A DNA stretch of 12,725 bases, from the NCBI GenBank assembly GCA_002371675.1, contig DFGE01000023.1, positions 52,259 through 64,983 of the forward strand, read 5' to 3'. Under the pieces are notes generated by a model that saw only the letters and a list, made by a program, of their open reading frames with translations, was not told the DNA's origin and searched no databases. The stretch comes from Clostridiales bacterium UBA3758. Lineage in GTDB: Bacteria > Bacillota > Clostridia > Oscillospirales > Oscillospiraceae. Below are positions 6,430 through 11,943 of this stretch, one piece after another. The number at the start of each line of letters is the position of its first letter. Position 1 is the first letter of the stretch. The position numbers and the translations under genes were made by a program.

Positions 6430-6780
6430 TCAGTCCTCCATGGCCCGGAGCTCCTCCAGGATCTCTCCGGCGATGCGTTTCGCCTCGCCCTCCGTGAGAA
6501 GGCGCAGCTCCCGTACCTTCTGCTCGATCCGACCCAGCACGCGCGCATTCTCCTGAAAGCGGCGGACGAGCCCTGTTTTCTCCTCGTATTCGGCGAGCGC
6601 GGCCTCGGCGCGGCGGATGTTGTCCCACACGCCCTGGCGCGAGACGCCGCACTGCTCGGCGATCTCCGCAAGAGAAAGGTCCTCGTTGAAGTGCAGATCG
6701 TAGCACTGGCGCTGCTTCTCCGTCAGAAGTTCCCCATAGAAATCGAGCAGCATACTGCGCATTACCCGGCTCTGCTCCAT
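6430..6780 (-). CDS. ylxM: YlxM/p13-type SRP-associated helix-turn-helix protein
   Basis: A 116-residue protein of the YlxM/p13 family, a small sigma-region-4-like helix-turn-helix protein nearly always encoded just before ffh; in streptococci it modulates SRP activity (family knowledge). Seen: LLDFYGELLTEKQRQCYDLHF (from about 11), then the helix-turn-helix LSLAEIAEQCGVSRQGVWDNIRRAE (36-60) and a charged, probably coiled-coil C-terminal half. The start at 6780 is preferred over an in-frame ATG at 6798 because a near-ideal AGGAGGTG stands in front of it and the family start fits. It is the first gene of ylxM-ffh-rpsP-khpA, driven by the promoter at 6816-6844. Confidence 0.93.
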   Translation of the reverse strand: MEQSRVMRSMLLDFYGELLTEKQRQCYDLHFNEDLSLAEIAEQCGVSRQGVWDNIRRAEAALAEYEEKTGLVRRFQENARVLGRIEQKVRELRLLTEGEAKRIAGEILEELRAMED

Positions 6781-6815
6781 GGAGACACCTCCTGTCAAGG
6801 AAATCAGCTTTACAG

Positions 6816-6844
6816 ATTATAGCGGCTTTGCCCCTGCCTGTCAA
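6816..6844 (-). promoter_or_regulatory. strong sigma-A promoter of ylxM-ffh-rpsP-khpA
   Basis: On the minus strand a perfect TTGACA (6839-6844), a 17-base spacer and a perfect TATAAT (6816-6821), 35 bases upstream of the ylxM ATG. It is the closest to consensus of the core-genome promoters in the window. Confidence 0.93.
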
Positions 6845-6856
6845 GTGTTTTTTCTT

Positions 6857-6890
6857 AACAGCCTGCGACATTTTTCTCAACAGCTTGCGA
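6857..6890 (+). repeat. two tandem AACAGCYTGCGA boxes left of repeat copy 2
   Basis: AACAGCCTGCGA (6857-6868) and AACAGCTTGCGA (6879-6890) occur with a 22-base period. The second abuts hairpin L2. The reverse complement of the right tail of both repeat copies (CAGCTTGTCAAAAAA) resembles them, and a related AACAGCTT reads inward from the right of hairpin R1. They look like boundary motifs of the repeat system or remnants of earlier insertions. Confidence 0.5.
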
Positions 6891-6892
6891 AA

Positions 6893-6923
6893 AAAAGGGA
6901 ACTCCCCAAAGGAGTTCCCTTTT
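6893..6923. terminator. hairpin L2, left flank of repeat copy 2
   Basis: A perfect 13-bp stem (6893-6905 with 6911-6923) with A-rich and T-rich ends, capable of termination in both directions. Its sequence is unrelated to the hairpins around copy 1, but the left arm recurs, slightly altered, on the right of copy 2 at 7131-7145. Confidence 0.75.
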
Positions 6924-6924
6924 G

Positions 6925-7131
6925 GAGACTGTCAAAAAACCTGCGATACGGCGGGTGGATAGAGCAGCGGGGGAGCTCGAGGGGGCAAGGCCCGCCTCGA
7001 ATACAAGAAACCGCCGCCGGAAAAGCCCGGTATTTCGGGCTTTTTCGGTAACAGCATTTTGCCTCAAGCAAAATGCTCGGCGGCTGAAGCGCAGTCAAAA
7101 AAGTCCGGTATGGACTTTTTTGACAAGCTGA
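6925..7131 (+). repeat. 207-bp dispersed structured repeat, copy 2
   Basis: The second copy of the unit at 3188-3394, same length and orientation, about 95% identical by manual comparison. The differences fall mostly in predicted loops, or change a G-C pair to G-T, so all the main stems can still form. The copy lies in the 586-base gap between ylxM and the integrase gene, next to the left end of the mobile element. Confidence 0.85.
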
Positions 7132-7307
7132 AAAGGGGAACTCCCGAGGGAGGCACTTCGTAAGGAAGTGCCTTTTTCACGTTTGAGCGCGAGATAATTG
7201 ACCACGCCAGTCAGCAATGGTACAATGATGAAAACAAATCGAAATTTATCTATCCGAATCTCTGAAACCCATTGATTTTCCTGCATTTCCCGCAGGTCTG
7301 CTACCAT
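7095..7307 (-). CDS. possible small membrane protein crossing the element boundary (doubtful)
   Basis: A 70-codon frame with ATG at 7307 and a CGGAG ribosome-site candidate six bases upstream. Residues from about 23 to 41 form a hydrophobic stretch (FRFVFIIVPLLTGVVNYLA) that could span the membrane; the last third is read from hairpin R2 and the repeat and is therefore host or repeat sequence. It lies downstream of the integrase and its hairpin. No recognised family. It may equally be a chance frame. Confidence 0.22.
   Translation of the reverse strand: MVADLREMQENQWVSEIRIDKFRFVFIIVPLLTGVVNYLALKREKGTSLRSASLGSSPFQLVKKVHTGLF
7131..7177. terminator. composite hairpin R2 at the repeat/mobile-element boundary
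   Basis: Bases 7131-7152 begin like a copy of hairpin L2 (AAAAGGGGAACTCCC, then GGGAG) but the expected completion TTCCCCTTTT is missing. Instead an 8-bp stem (7152-7159 with 7165-7172) followed by TTTTT makes a separate plus-direction terminator. Read as two joined halves, the junction near 7152/7153 is a candidate end of the integrated element. Confidence 0.6.
7198..7226 (+). promoter_or_regulatory. plus-strand promoter near the left end of the element
   Basis: TTGACC (7198-7203), a 17-base spacer and TACAAT (7221-7226) form a good sigma-A match pointing rightwards, antisense to the integrase. No plus-strand gene follows directly; the next structure is the hairpin at 7320-7359. The hexamers also form an imperfect inverted repeat (ATTGACC/GGTACAAT), so this may instead be a protein-binding site at the element end. 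Confidence 0.55.
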
Positions 7308-7365
7308 AAAAAGCTCCGTTTTCCCTTGTTTTTGCCCTTATGGGGCAAAACAAGGGAAACTTTTT
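7233..7365 (+). ncRNA. candidate small RNA between the end promoter and the int hairpin (tentative)
   Basis: A transcript starting about seven bases after TACAAT and ending in the T-run at 7361-7365 would be about 130 nt. It contains a small stem (7280-7284 with 7292-7296) and the long hairpin 7320-7359 followed by CTTTTT. The small RNA is inferred only from promoter and terminator placement; no RNA family is recognised. Confidence 0.3.
7320..7359. terminator. long hairpin downstream of the integrase gene
   Basis: Stem 7320-7337 with 7343-7359, one bulged T, loop TTATG. It lies eight bases past the integrase stop on the minus strand. On the plus strand it is followed by CTTTTT, so it could terminate the candidate small RNA. 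On the minus strand the T-run comes only after a GGAGC spacer, so it is a weaker terminator for int. Confidence 0.6.
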
Positions 7366-7366
7366 A

Positions 7367-8665
7367 TCAGTTGCCGCCTGCTACCTTATCCAGCAGGCGG
7401 GCCGAGGAGCGTTTCGCTTCCCTTGTCGAGTGAGCGTAGATGTTCATGGTGGTACTGACGTCGGCGTGTCCCAAAAGCTCCTGCACGTCCTTCGGCGCTG
7501 CCCCATTGGAGAGCAGGTTGCTGGTGAACGTGTGTCGAAGCTGATGGAAGTGGAAGCCCTCAAGCCCTGGAATTTTCTTTGAGGCTGTCCGGCAGGCAAT
7601 GCCGACCGTGCTGGACGATTCAAAGCACCCGTCCGGGCGGAGGCAAACGAAGTCGATCTCCCGGTAGTCCTCCGGCACTTCCTCTGACCGTTGCAGACTG
7701 TACAGCTCATAGTAGCTGCGGCCCTTCTCCTGTACCTGCTTGTAGTAGTTCAGGCTGTACAGCTCGCCGTACTTGAAGCGATTTTTGTGCTGCTCGGTCT
7801 TCGCCGCCTTGAGGATGCCCGCCAGCGTGTCGCAGAAGTCCACTGTGCGGATTTTGCTCCGTTTGGTGGTGCCGACCTCCGTCTTGTGTCTCGCCCCGTT
7901 GTAGCGCATACTGCGCCGCACCGTGATGGTCTGCTCCTTCAGGTCAATGTCCTGCCATGTGAGGGCGCAGACCTCGCCGATCCGAAGCCCGGTGTAGTAG
8001 GCGATCTGGATGGGCAGGAGCGCCGGATTCTCTTTCTTTTTCAGATAGTCCGTCAGCGCCTTGTACTGCTCAAAGGAGATCGTCGGGACGGTCAGCCCGT
8101 CCTCGCTGTCCCCACTCCACAGCTCGTAGCGTTCCTGCTTCTGCCTGATCTTGATATACTGCATTGGGTTGAAGGTCAGCAGCCGCTTGGGGAAGACCGC
8201 AAACCGGAACGCTCCCTGCATCACCGCCGAGAACTGCCGCATATAACCCTTGCTGATAGGCTTGACCTCCGTTCCGTCGGCATTGGTGCCTCCGAAGGAC
8301 AGGAGATCGAAGAACGTCTGCAAATGCTCCGAGGTGACGGTTTTGAGCTTCCGGCTGCCGATGGGAAACTGCTTGATGCGTCCCACAGCGCCTTGATAGG
8401 CCATTACCGTACCGTTGGAGAGATTGCCGGGCTTGACTTCTTCCTCGATCCACATATCCAGCAGATCGCCCACCGTGACGTTTTCGGACTTGGCAACGAA
8501 CTTCTTTGCCTCATAGTCCTCCATTGCCTTTCGGAGCAGGGCTTCCGTTTCGGACTTGCTCTCGGTTCCGGCGTATTCCTTCTGCACCAGATTTCCGCTC
8601 TCGTCTTCGACGTAGAAGCGGTAGTACCACTTTTTGCCTTTCTTTCTGACAGATCCTTTTGCCAT
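7367..8665 (-). CDS. int: tyrosine recombinase/integrase of the mobile element
   Basis: A 432-residue site-specific recombinase of the Tn916/lambda integrase type that inserts and excises the element. The N-terminal region (MAKGSVRKKGKKWYYRFYV, about 1-50) resembles an arm-binding domain. The core-binding domain spans about 60-170 and the catalytic domain about 195-432. Catalytic residues are all present: Arg228 in YTGLRIGE, Lys268 in the TTKRSK turn, His374 and Arg377 in HQLRHTF, His400 in LLGH, and the nucleophile Tyr410 in MNIYAHS. The ATG at 8665 is preferred over an in-frame ATG at 8713 because homology starts at MAKGSVRKKG and AAAGGAG lies about 11 bases upstream. It is encoded at the end of the element nearest the chromosomal junction, as usual. 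Confidence 0.95.
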   Translation of the reverse strand: MAKGSVRKKGKKWYYRFYVEDESGNLVQKEYAGTESKSETEALLRKAMEDYEAKKFVAKSENVTVGDLLDMWIEEEVKPGNLSNGTVMAYQGAVGRIKQFPIGSRKLKTVTSEHLQTFFDLLSFGGTNADGTEVKPISKGYMRQFSAVMQGAFRFAVFPKRLLTFNPMQYIKIRQKQERYELWSGDSEDGLTVPTISFEQYKALTDYLKKKENPALLPIQIAYYTGLRIGEVCALTWQDIDLKEQTITVRRSMRYNGARHKTEVGTTKRSKIRTVDFCDTLAGILKAAKTEQHKNRFKYGELYSLNYYKQVQEKGRSYYELYSLQRSEEVPEDYREIDFVCLRPDGCFESSSTVGIACRTASKKIPGLEGFHFHQLRHTFTSNLLSNGAAPKDVQELLGHADVSTTMNIYAHSTREAKRSSARLLDKVAGGN

Positions 8666-8711
8666 AGATCGTGATTCTCCTTTCCGTATCCGTGGCAATC
8701 GGGTCTGTGAC

Positions 8712-8734
8712 ATATGGTGTGCGTGTTACCATAT
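8712..8734. repeat. inverted repeat in the int leader
   Basis: ATATGGT and ACCATAT face each other across nine bases in the 131-base gap between the XRE gene and int. It may be an integrase or excisionase arm site or a leader hairpin; nothing in the sequence decides this. Confidence 0.4.
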
Positions 8735-8736
8735 CC

Positions 8737-8761
8737 GCCGGTCTTTATGACCGGCTTTTTT
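8737..8761 (+). terminator. plus-direction terminator between the XRE gene and int
   Basis: A perfect 7-bp stem GCCGGTC/GACCGGC (8737-8743 with 8749-8755) followed by six T residues on the plus strand. Both neighbouring genes are on the minus strand, so it would stop antisense transcripts, for example any started at the promoter at 7198-7226. Confidence 0.65.
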
Positions 8762-8791
8762 CGTTCCCGTATTCGTATTTCAAGGTGCCAC

Positions 8792-8810
8792 GGTACTTAT
8801 GTACCTTTTT
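8792..8810 (+). terminator. second short plus-direction terminator-like hairpin, overlapping the XRE stop codon
   Basis: Stem GGTAC/GTACC (8792-8796 with 8801-8805) with loop TTAT and a TTTTT tail. The loop contains the stop codon of the XRE gene. A five-pair stem is short, so on its own it would be weak. Confidence 0.4.
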
Positions 8811-9450
8811 CGATCAGCTTCTGTTTTGCCTGATCGACGATCCCGAAAAGCTCCGGGATAGATACCTTCGTCCGGCCTTCATCGTACAGATGCAGGATGC
8901 CGTCGAGGTATCGCTTCATGTCCTCTATCGGGACTTCCATTTCCTTCTGGTAAACCTGCTCGGTGATGGAGCCGATATGGATCGCATATTTGCCGATGGA
9001 CTCTTTCAGCCCTTCGTCCTCTGCCACTTCATCGACCTTCTTCATGGACACCGCCCAATACTTTGCGAGGATGGTGTAAAGGTCTACGATCTGACCGAGG
9101 AAGGTGGTCAATAGCTGCTGGTGAGGCTCTCCGTTTACAGTAGAAGTCACCGTTTCCAGATAGCCCTTGATGTGCTTCTCCAAATCCAACTGGCAGACGG
9201 TGTAGATACTGTATTCTTTTTCATCGGAAAGCCCCTTCAGCCATTCGGGAGTGGTGAGCAGTGCCTCCGCCAGACCGTTGATGATCATGGTGCGCTTCGG
9301 ATCGACCCCATCCGCTTCATACCGCTGGATGGTGGATTTGTTGACACCGATCCGTTTTCCCAGCTCCGGCATCGACAGCTTGAGCTCTGTCCGGCGCTCC
9401 TTGATCCGTTCACCGACCTGTTTCGAGCTGAACATTTCTTTTGTCTTCAA
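8797..9450 (-). CDS. XRE/cI-type helix-turn-helix repressor
   Basis: A 217-residue regulator with an N-terminal XRE helix-turn-helix (about 11-50). VGERIKERRTELKLSMPELG is followed by the recognition part GVNKSTIQRYEADGVDP. The C-terminal portion (about 80-217) is mostly helical and of unknown family, with no LexA-type Ser-Lys protease motif seen. Start choice: AGGAGG stands eight bases before the TTG at 9450. A GTG at 9459 overlaps that ribosome site and cannot be its start, so TTG initiation is the best call and may keep expression low. It is transcribed divergently from xis and the relaxase, with promoters back to back, so it probably controls excision and mobilization (inference). Confidence 0.88.
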   Translation of the reverse strand: MKTKEMFSSKQVGERIKERRTELKLSMPELGKRIGVNKSTIQRYEADGVDPKRTMIINGLAEALLTTPEWLKGLSDEKEYSIYTVCQLDLEKHIKGYLETVTSTVNGEPHQQLLTTFLGQIVDLYTILAKYWAVSMKKVDEVAEDEGLKESIGKYAIHIGSITEQVYQKEMEVPIEDMKRYLDGILHLYDEGRTKVSIPELFGIVDQAKQKLIEKGT

Positions 9451-9474
9451 GGCGTTCACCTCCTAACGAATGCA

Positions 9475-9503
9475 AGTATAACACATGCTGGCTCATTTTG
9501 CAA
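9475..9503 (-). promoter_or_regulatory. promoter of the XRE repressor gene
   Basis: On the minus strand TTGCAA (9498-9503), a 17-base spacer and TATACT (9475-9480), with the TTG start codon about 25 bases downstream. The -35 lies inside one of the GTTGCA boxes, suggesting autoregulation. Confidence 0.8.
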
Positions 9504-9606
9504 CTCTATTTTGCGTATGTTTTTAAAATTATTTCATAATTGGTTGCAGAACGAGTTGACAAGTAGAGGCGAAATAAGTATAATGACAGGGCAAAGGTTG
9601 CAAAAC
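9495..9606. promoter_or_regulatory. repeated GTTGCARAAY boxes, candidate operators
   Basis: GTTGCAAAAT occurs on the minus strand at 9495-9504, with a degenerate ACGCAAAAT at 9508-9516. GTTGCAGAAC (9543-9552) and GTTGCAAAAC (9597-9606) occur on the plus strand. They overlap the repressor -35 and bracket the xis promoter core. Binding by the XRE protein is inferred. Confidence 0.5.
9556..9584 (+). promoter_or_regulatory. strong promoter of the xis-relaxase operon
   Basis: Perfect TTGACA (9556-9561), 17-base spacer and perfect TATAAT (9579-9584), 49 bases before the xis ATG. Such a strong promoter facing a repressor gene implies tight repression in the integrated state. Confidence 0.93.
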
Positions 9607-9633
9607 AGGTATTTGTAGAACGGAGGTGAGAAA

Positions 9634-9849
9634 ATGAGAGATGTCAAAATGGGACTGACCATCGACGAAGCCGCCGAAATGACCGGGATCGGACGGAACA
9701 CCATGCGGAAGCTGGTGGATTGGGGCAAGCTGCCCGTGCTCAAAGTAGGCCGAAAGACGATCATCCGAAGGGATGCACTGGAGAACTTTATGACCGTCAA
9801 TCAGGGGAGAAACCTGCTCAATCAGGCAGACGTCCGGGAGGTGCGCTAA
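9634..9849 (+). CDS. xis: excisionase-family helix-turn-helix protein
   Basis: A 71-residue protein with the winged-helix/MerR-like fold of excisionases. MGLTIDEAAEMTGIGRNTMR (6-25) is the helix-turn-helix; LVDWGKLPVLKVGRKTIIRRDALENFM (27-53) is the wing with the typical V(G)R-K-x-I-I-R-R-D ending. Such proteins bend DNA at the element ends and direct integrase toward excision (family knowledge). GGAGGTG lies five bases before the ATG. It is the first gene downstream of the strong promoter at 9556-9584 and runs toward the relaxase. It could also be a regulator of the operon rather than a true excisionase. Confidence 0.82.
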   Translation: MRDVKMGLTIDEAAEMTGIGRNTMRKLVDWGKLPVLKVGRKTIIRRDALENFMTVNQGRNLLNQADVREVR

Positions 9850-9852
9850 GGG

Positions 9853-10095
9853 ATGGACACAGCAGAAAAAAGGCCTCGCCGTTTGAGAGCGAAATACACC
9901 CCTCGCACAAATCTGACGATTTGTACAAGGGGCATTTCGCTCCTGCGGAGGGCCTGCGTCTCTGCCCCGGCGTGGATGGGCATAGACGCAGCCGGAAACC
10001 GCCCGGCGCTTTCCGGTGTTGTCCCACCGCTGCGGCGGCGTGACAACATACGGGGGACAGAGGACGGGAGACGAAGGACGAAAGAACGGAGGTGA
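9853..10095 (+). CDS. possible 80-aa Arg-rich protein filling the xis-relaxase gap (doubtful)
   Basis: An uninterrupted frame begins three bases after the xis stop and ends three bases before the relaxase ATG, with GGGAGGT nine bases before its ATG. The product is very basic (starts MDTAEKRPRRLRAKY, ends RRRTKERR) and matches no family I recognise. The same DNA is dominated by four inverted repeats, which by itself can produce odd Arg- and Pro-rich frames. It is either a small DNA-binding mobilization accessory protein or, more likely, a by-product of a structured oriT region. Confidence 0.3.
   Translation: MDTAEKRPRRLRAKYTPRTNLTICTRGISLLRRACVSAPAWMGIDAAGNRPALSGVVPPLRRRDNIRGTEDGRRRTKERR
9887..10047 (+). 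other. candidate origin of transfer (oriT): four consecutive inverted repeats
   Basis: Four hairpins follow each other just 5' of the relaxase gene. A: 9887-9942, stems of 9, 5 and 7 bp with small internal loops. B: 9951-9993, TGCGTCT/AGACGCA with inner TGCCC/GGGCA. C: 9992-10016, CCGGAAA/TTTCCGG. D: 10018-10047, GTTGTC/GACAAC with a GC-rich interior. Position beside the relaxase and dense inverted repeats are typical of oriT. No nick site can be assigned from the sequence. A leader controlling relaxase expression is an alternative. Confidence 0.6.
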
Positions 10096-10098
10096 ACG

Positions 10099-11544
10099 AT
10101 GGCACGGCACAGCTTTATCCAGATGTCGAAGCTGTCCAATGTCAAGGGAAGAATATCGTATATCTCAGACCCCAAGCGGCAGGAATACCTCTACGCCACC
10201 TTCTCCACAAGGGAAGATATGATCTTCTGGAACGATCTGGCGAAGGAGTGTCAGGAGGAGTTTCGGCGCTATGGGACAGAGGGAAAATGTGTCGAGGCAC
10301 GGGAGCTGATCATTGCGCTGCCGGAGGAGTACACGCAGTTTGATCCTAACCGGGTACTTCAGGAGTTCACGGAGCAGTTCAAGAAACGGTACAACGTGGA
10401 ATGCGTCTCGGCGCTCCACCACAACAAAACGAAGAAAAACTATCATATCCATCTAATCTTCTCGGAGCGACGTTTACTGCCAGAGCCGGAGGTAAAGATT
10501 GCAACCCGCAGCGTGTTCTATGATGAGCTCGGCAAGCGGGTACGCACGAAGAAGGAGATCACCGGCGAGGACGGTATGATCCGAGAGGGCTGTATCGTCA
10601 TCAAGAAAGGCGATGCCTACGAAAAGCACCTGTTCACAGCAAAGGACGAGGTATTCAAGAATGAGCTGTTTCTGGACGAGGCCAAGCAGTTCTACACCGC
10701 TCTGATCAACCGGCATATCCACGACCCGGAACGGCGCTTGAAGGTCTTTGATCCGAACAGCGTCTATCTCCCTACGAAGAAGATCGGGAAGAACAATCCG
10801 AAGGCGGCGGAGATCGAGGCGGACAACGCCGCCCGGCAGGACTGGAACAGAACGGCGGATATGGCTCTGGTATCCGGAATTGCTGAAGCAGAGATCATAG
10901 AGATCAAAAACGAACACGTCTACGATGAAGCTACCCGTTCCGTGCAGAAGCACGGCTGGCTGCCGGGACTGTTCCGGGGGATCATCCAAAAGGCAAAGGA
11001 AATCCTACAGGTATTGATCCGGGAGACAGAGGTCCCGCCCAAGCCTACCCTGTCCGTTGACATGGCGGAATACCGTAAAATGCAGAAGCTGATGGTCAAG
11101 GTTCAGGACGAAGCCAGGGCGATCAAACATCTCATTCATGGGGAGCTTCCCAAGCTGGAAAAACAGCTTGCCGAGACGACAGGACTGTTCAAGGGCAAAG
11201 AGCGTAAGGCTCTACAGGAAAAGATCAACCGCATGAAACAGGAGATTGACCTCCGTATGGACCGGCTACCCGGTATCCTGAAAGCAGACGGCTACCCCGA
11301 TGTGCAGGCATTCAAGCGGACGTATGACACCGCAACATCCCTTGTAGAGCAGTACAACCGTGATCTGGCTGCATGGGAGCAGCAGGTCAATGGCAAAGAC
11401 AAAGCCAGACCAGAGCAGAAACCGCCCGAAAGAGAGAGCATCCGAAAGAAGCTCCGGGATTTGGAGGCGGAAGCCAAGCGGAGGAACGAGGCAAGGCGGC
11501 AGCAGACCCGACCTCGCGGCCACGATTATGACAGAGGACGCTAA
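10099..11544 (+). CDS. relaxase/mobilization nuclease, MobA/MobL-like
   Basis: A 481-residue conjugative relaxase that should nick one strand at oriT and lead it into a recipient via a helper secretion system. The N-terminal domain has SKLSNVKGRISYISDP (10-25), where Tyr21 or the nearby Tyr30/Tyr32 may be the nucleophile. The metal-binding histidine motif is visible as HHNKTKKNYHIHLIFSER (107-124; His107/108, His116, His118). The region beyond about 300 is Lys/Glu-rich and probably forms coiled coils (KLEKQLAETT, QEKINRMKQEI, RKKLRDLEAEAKRRNEA), ending in a basic tail. No helicase or primase domain is apparent. GGAGGT is six bases from the ATG. The exact MOB class is not decided from motifs alone. 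Confidence 0.87.
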   Translation: MARHSFIQMSKLSNVKGRISYISDPKRQEYLYATFSTREDMIFWNDLAKECQEEFRRYGTEGKCVEARELIIALPEEYTQFDPNRVLQEFTEQFKKRYNVECVSALHHNKTKKNYHIHLIFSERRLLPEPEVKIATRSVFYDELGKRVRTKKEITGEDGMIREGCIVIKKGDAYEKHLFTAKDEVFKNELFLDEAKQFYTALINRHIHDPERRLKVFDPNSVYLPTKKIGKNNPKAAEIEADNAARQDWNRTADMALVSGIAEAEIIEIKNEHVYDEATRSVQKHGWLPGLFRGIIQKAKEILQVLIRETEVPPKPTLSVDMAEYRKMQKLMVKVQDEARAIKHLIHGELPKLEKQLAETTGLFKGKERKALQEKINRMKQEIDLRMDRLPGILKADGYPDVQAFKRTYDTATSLVEQYNRDLAAWEQQVNGKDKARPEQKPPERESIRKKLRDLEAEAKRRNEARRQQTRPRGHDYDRGR

Positions 11545-11556
11545 GACAGAAAAACA

Positions 11557-11579
11557 CACCGTAGGAGAACCCTACGGTG
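11557..11579 (+). terminator. hairpin just downstream of the relaxase gene
   Basis: A perfect 9-bp stem CACCGTAGG/CCTACGGTG (11557-11565 with 11571-11579), preceded by AAAA and not followed by a T-run. It begins about a dozen bases after the relaxase stop; more likely an mRNA 3' stabilising hairpin than a terminator. Confidence 0.45.
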
Positions 11580-11593
11580 CATACATAAAAACC

Positions 11594-11622
11594 GCCCTGC
11601 AAGTTTCGGCTTGCAGGGCTTT
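11594..11622 (+). terminator. terminator of the xis-relaxase operon
   Basis: A perfect 10-bp stem GCCCTGCAAG/CTTGCAGGGC (11594-11603 with 11610-11619), loop TTTCGG, followed by TTT. The short T-run is weak but the stem is strong, and the transcription unit changes here. Confidence 0.65.
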
Positions 11623-11642
11623 GAACATTACATCACAGACTA

Positions 11643-11662
11643 TATTTCGAGATATTGAAATA
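11643..11662. promoter_or_regulatory. inverted repeat over the -35 of the cargo promoter, candidate operator
   Basis: TATTTC (11643-11648) and GAAATA (11657-11662) face each other and overlap the TTGAAA -35. A dimeric regulator, possibly the small helix-turn-helix protein encoded just downstream, could bind here (inference). Confidence 0.4.
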
Positions 11663-11683
11663 ACAGCGGCAGTATGATATTCT
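11655..11683 (+). promoter_or_regulatory. promoter of the HTH-ABC transporter operon
   Basis: TTGAAA (11655-11660), 17-base spacer and TATTCT (11678-11683) with TG one base before the -10, about 35 bases before the ATG of the small helix-turn-helix gene. Confidence 0.7.
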
Positions 11684-11718
11684 TTTCTTGTTGGTTAATA
11701 TGCCGATGGAGGATAATC

Positions 11719-11898
11719 ATGGATTTTTTGACCGTAAGAGAAGCAGGAGAATTGTGGGGTATTACGGCACGCATGGCAACAAAGTACTGTGAAGAGGGAA
11801 GAATTCCAGGGGCATTCAAGAAAGGAAACCTTTGGCTAATCCCAAGTGATGCTGTAAAACCATTAGACCGCAGAAAGAAAAGAAATACTGGCAATTGA
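11719..11898 (+). CDS. small helix-turn-helix DNA-binding protein
   Basis: A 59-residue protein, mainly one MerR/excisionase-like helix-turn-helix. TVREAGELWGITARMATKYCEEGRIPGA (5-32) is followed by a short wing FKKGNLWLIPSDAVKP (33-48) and a basic tail. It lacks any effector or dimerization domain. The ATG at 11719 has GGAGGATAATC in front; in-frame upstream codons lack a ribosome site. It differs clearly from the excisionase at 9634, sits first in the AT-richer cargo operon and precedes the ABC ATPase by 45 bases, so local regulation of the transporter is more likely than a role in excision (inference). Confidence 0.72.
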   Translation: MDFLTVREAGELWGITARMATKYCEEGRIPGAFKKGNLWLIPSDAVKPLDRRKKRNTGN

Positions 11899-11943
11899 GT
11901 TTTAATGCAAAACATTGTTTTTTGACAGGGAAAGGAGCGGAAA

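Noticed and set aside
9836..9855. GTGCGCTAAGGG resembling the nick region of RSF1010-type oriT
   Set aside because: The letters are the end of xis (GTG CGC TAA) and the match is not in the right order; not enough to call a nick site.
9529..10110. 193-codon minus-strand frame opposite xis and the inverted-repeat region
   Set aside because: Covers a strong plus-strand promoter and xis, has no ribosome site and a low-complexity composition.
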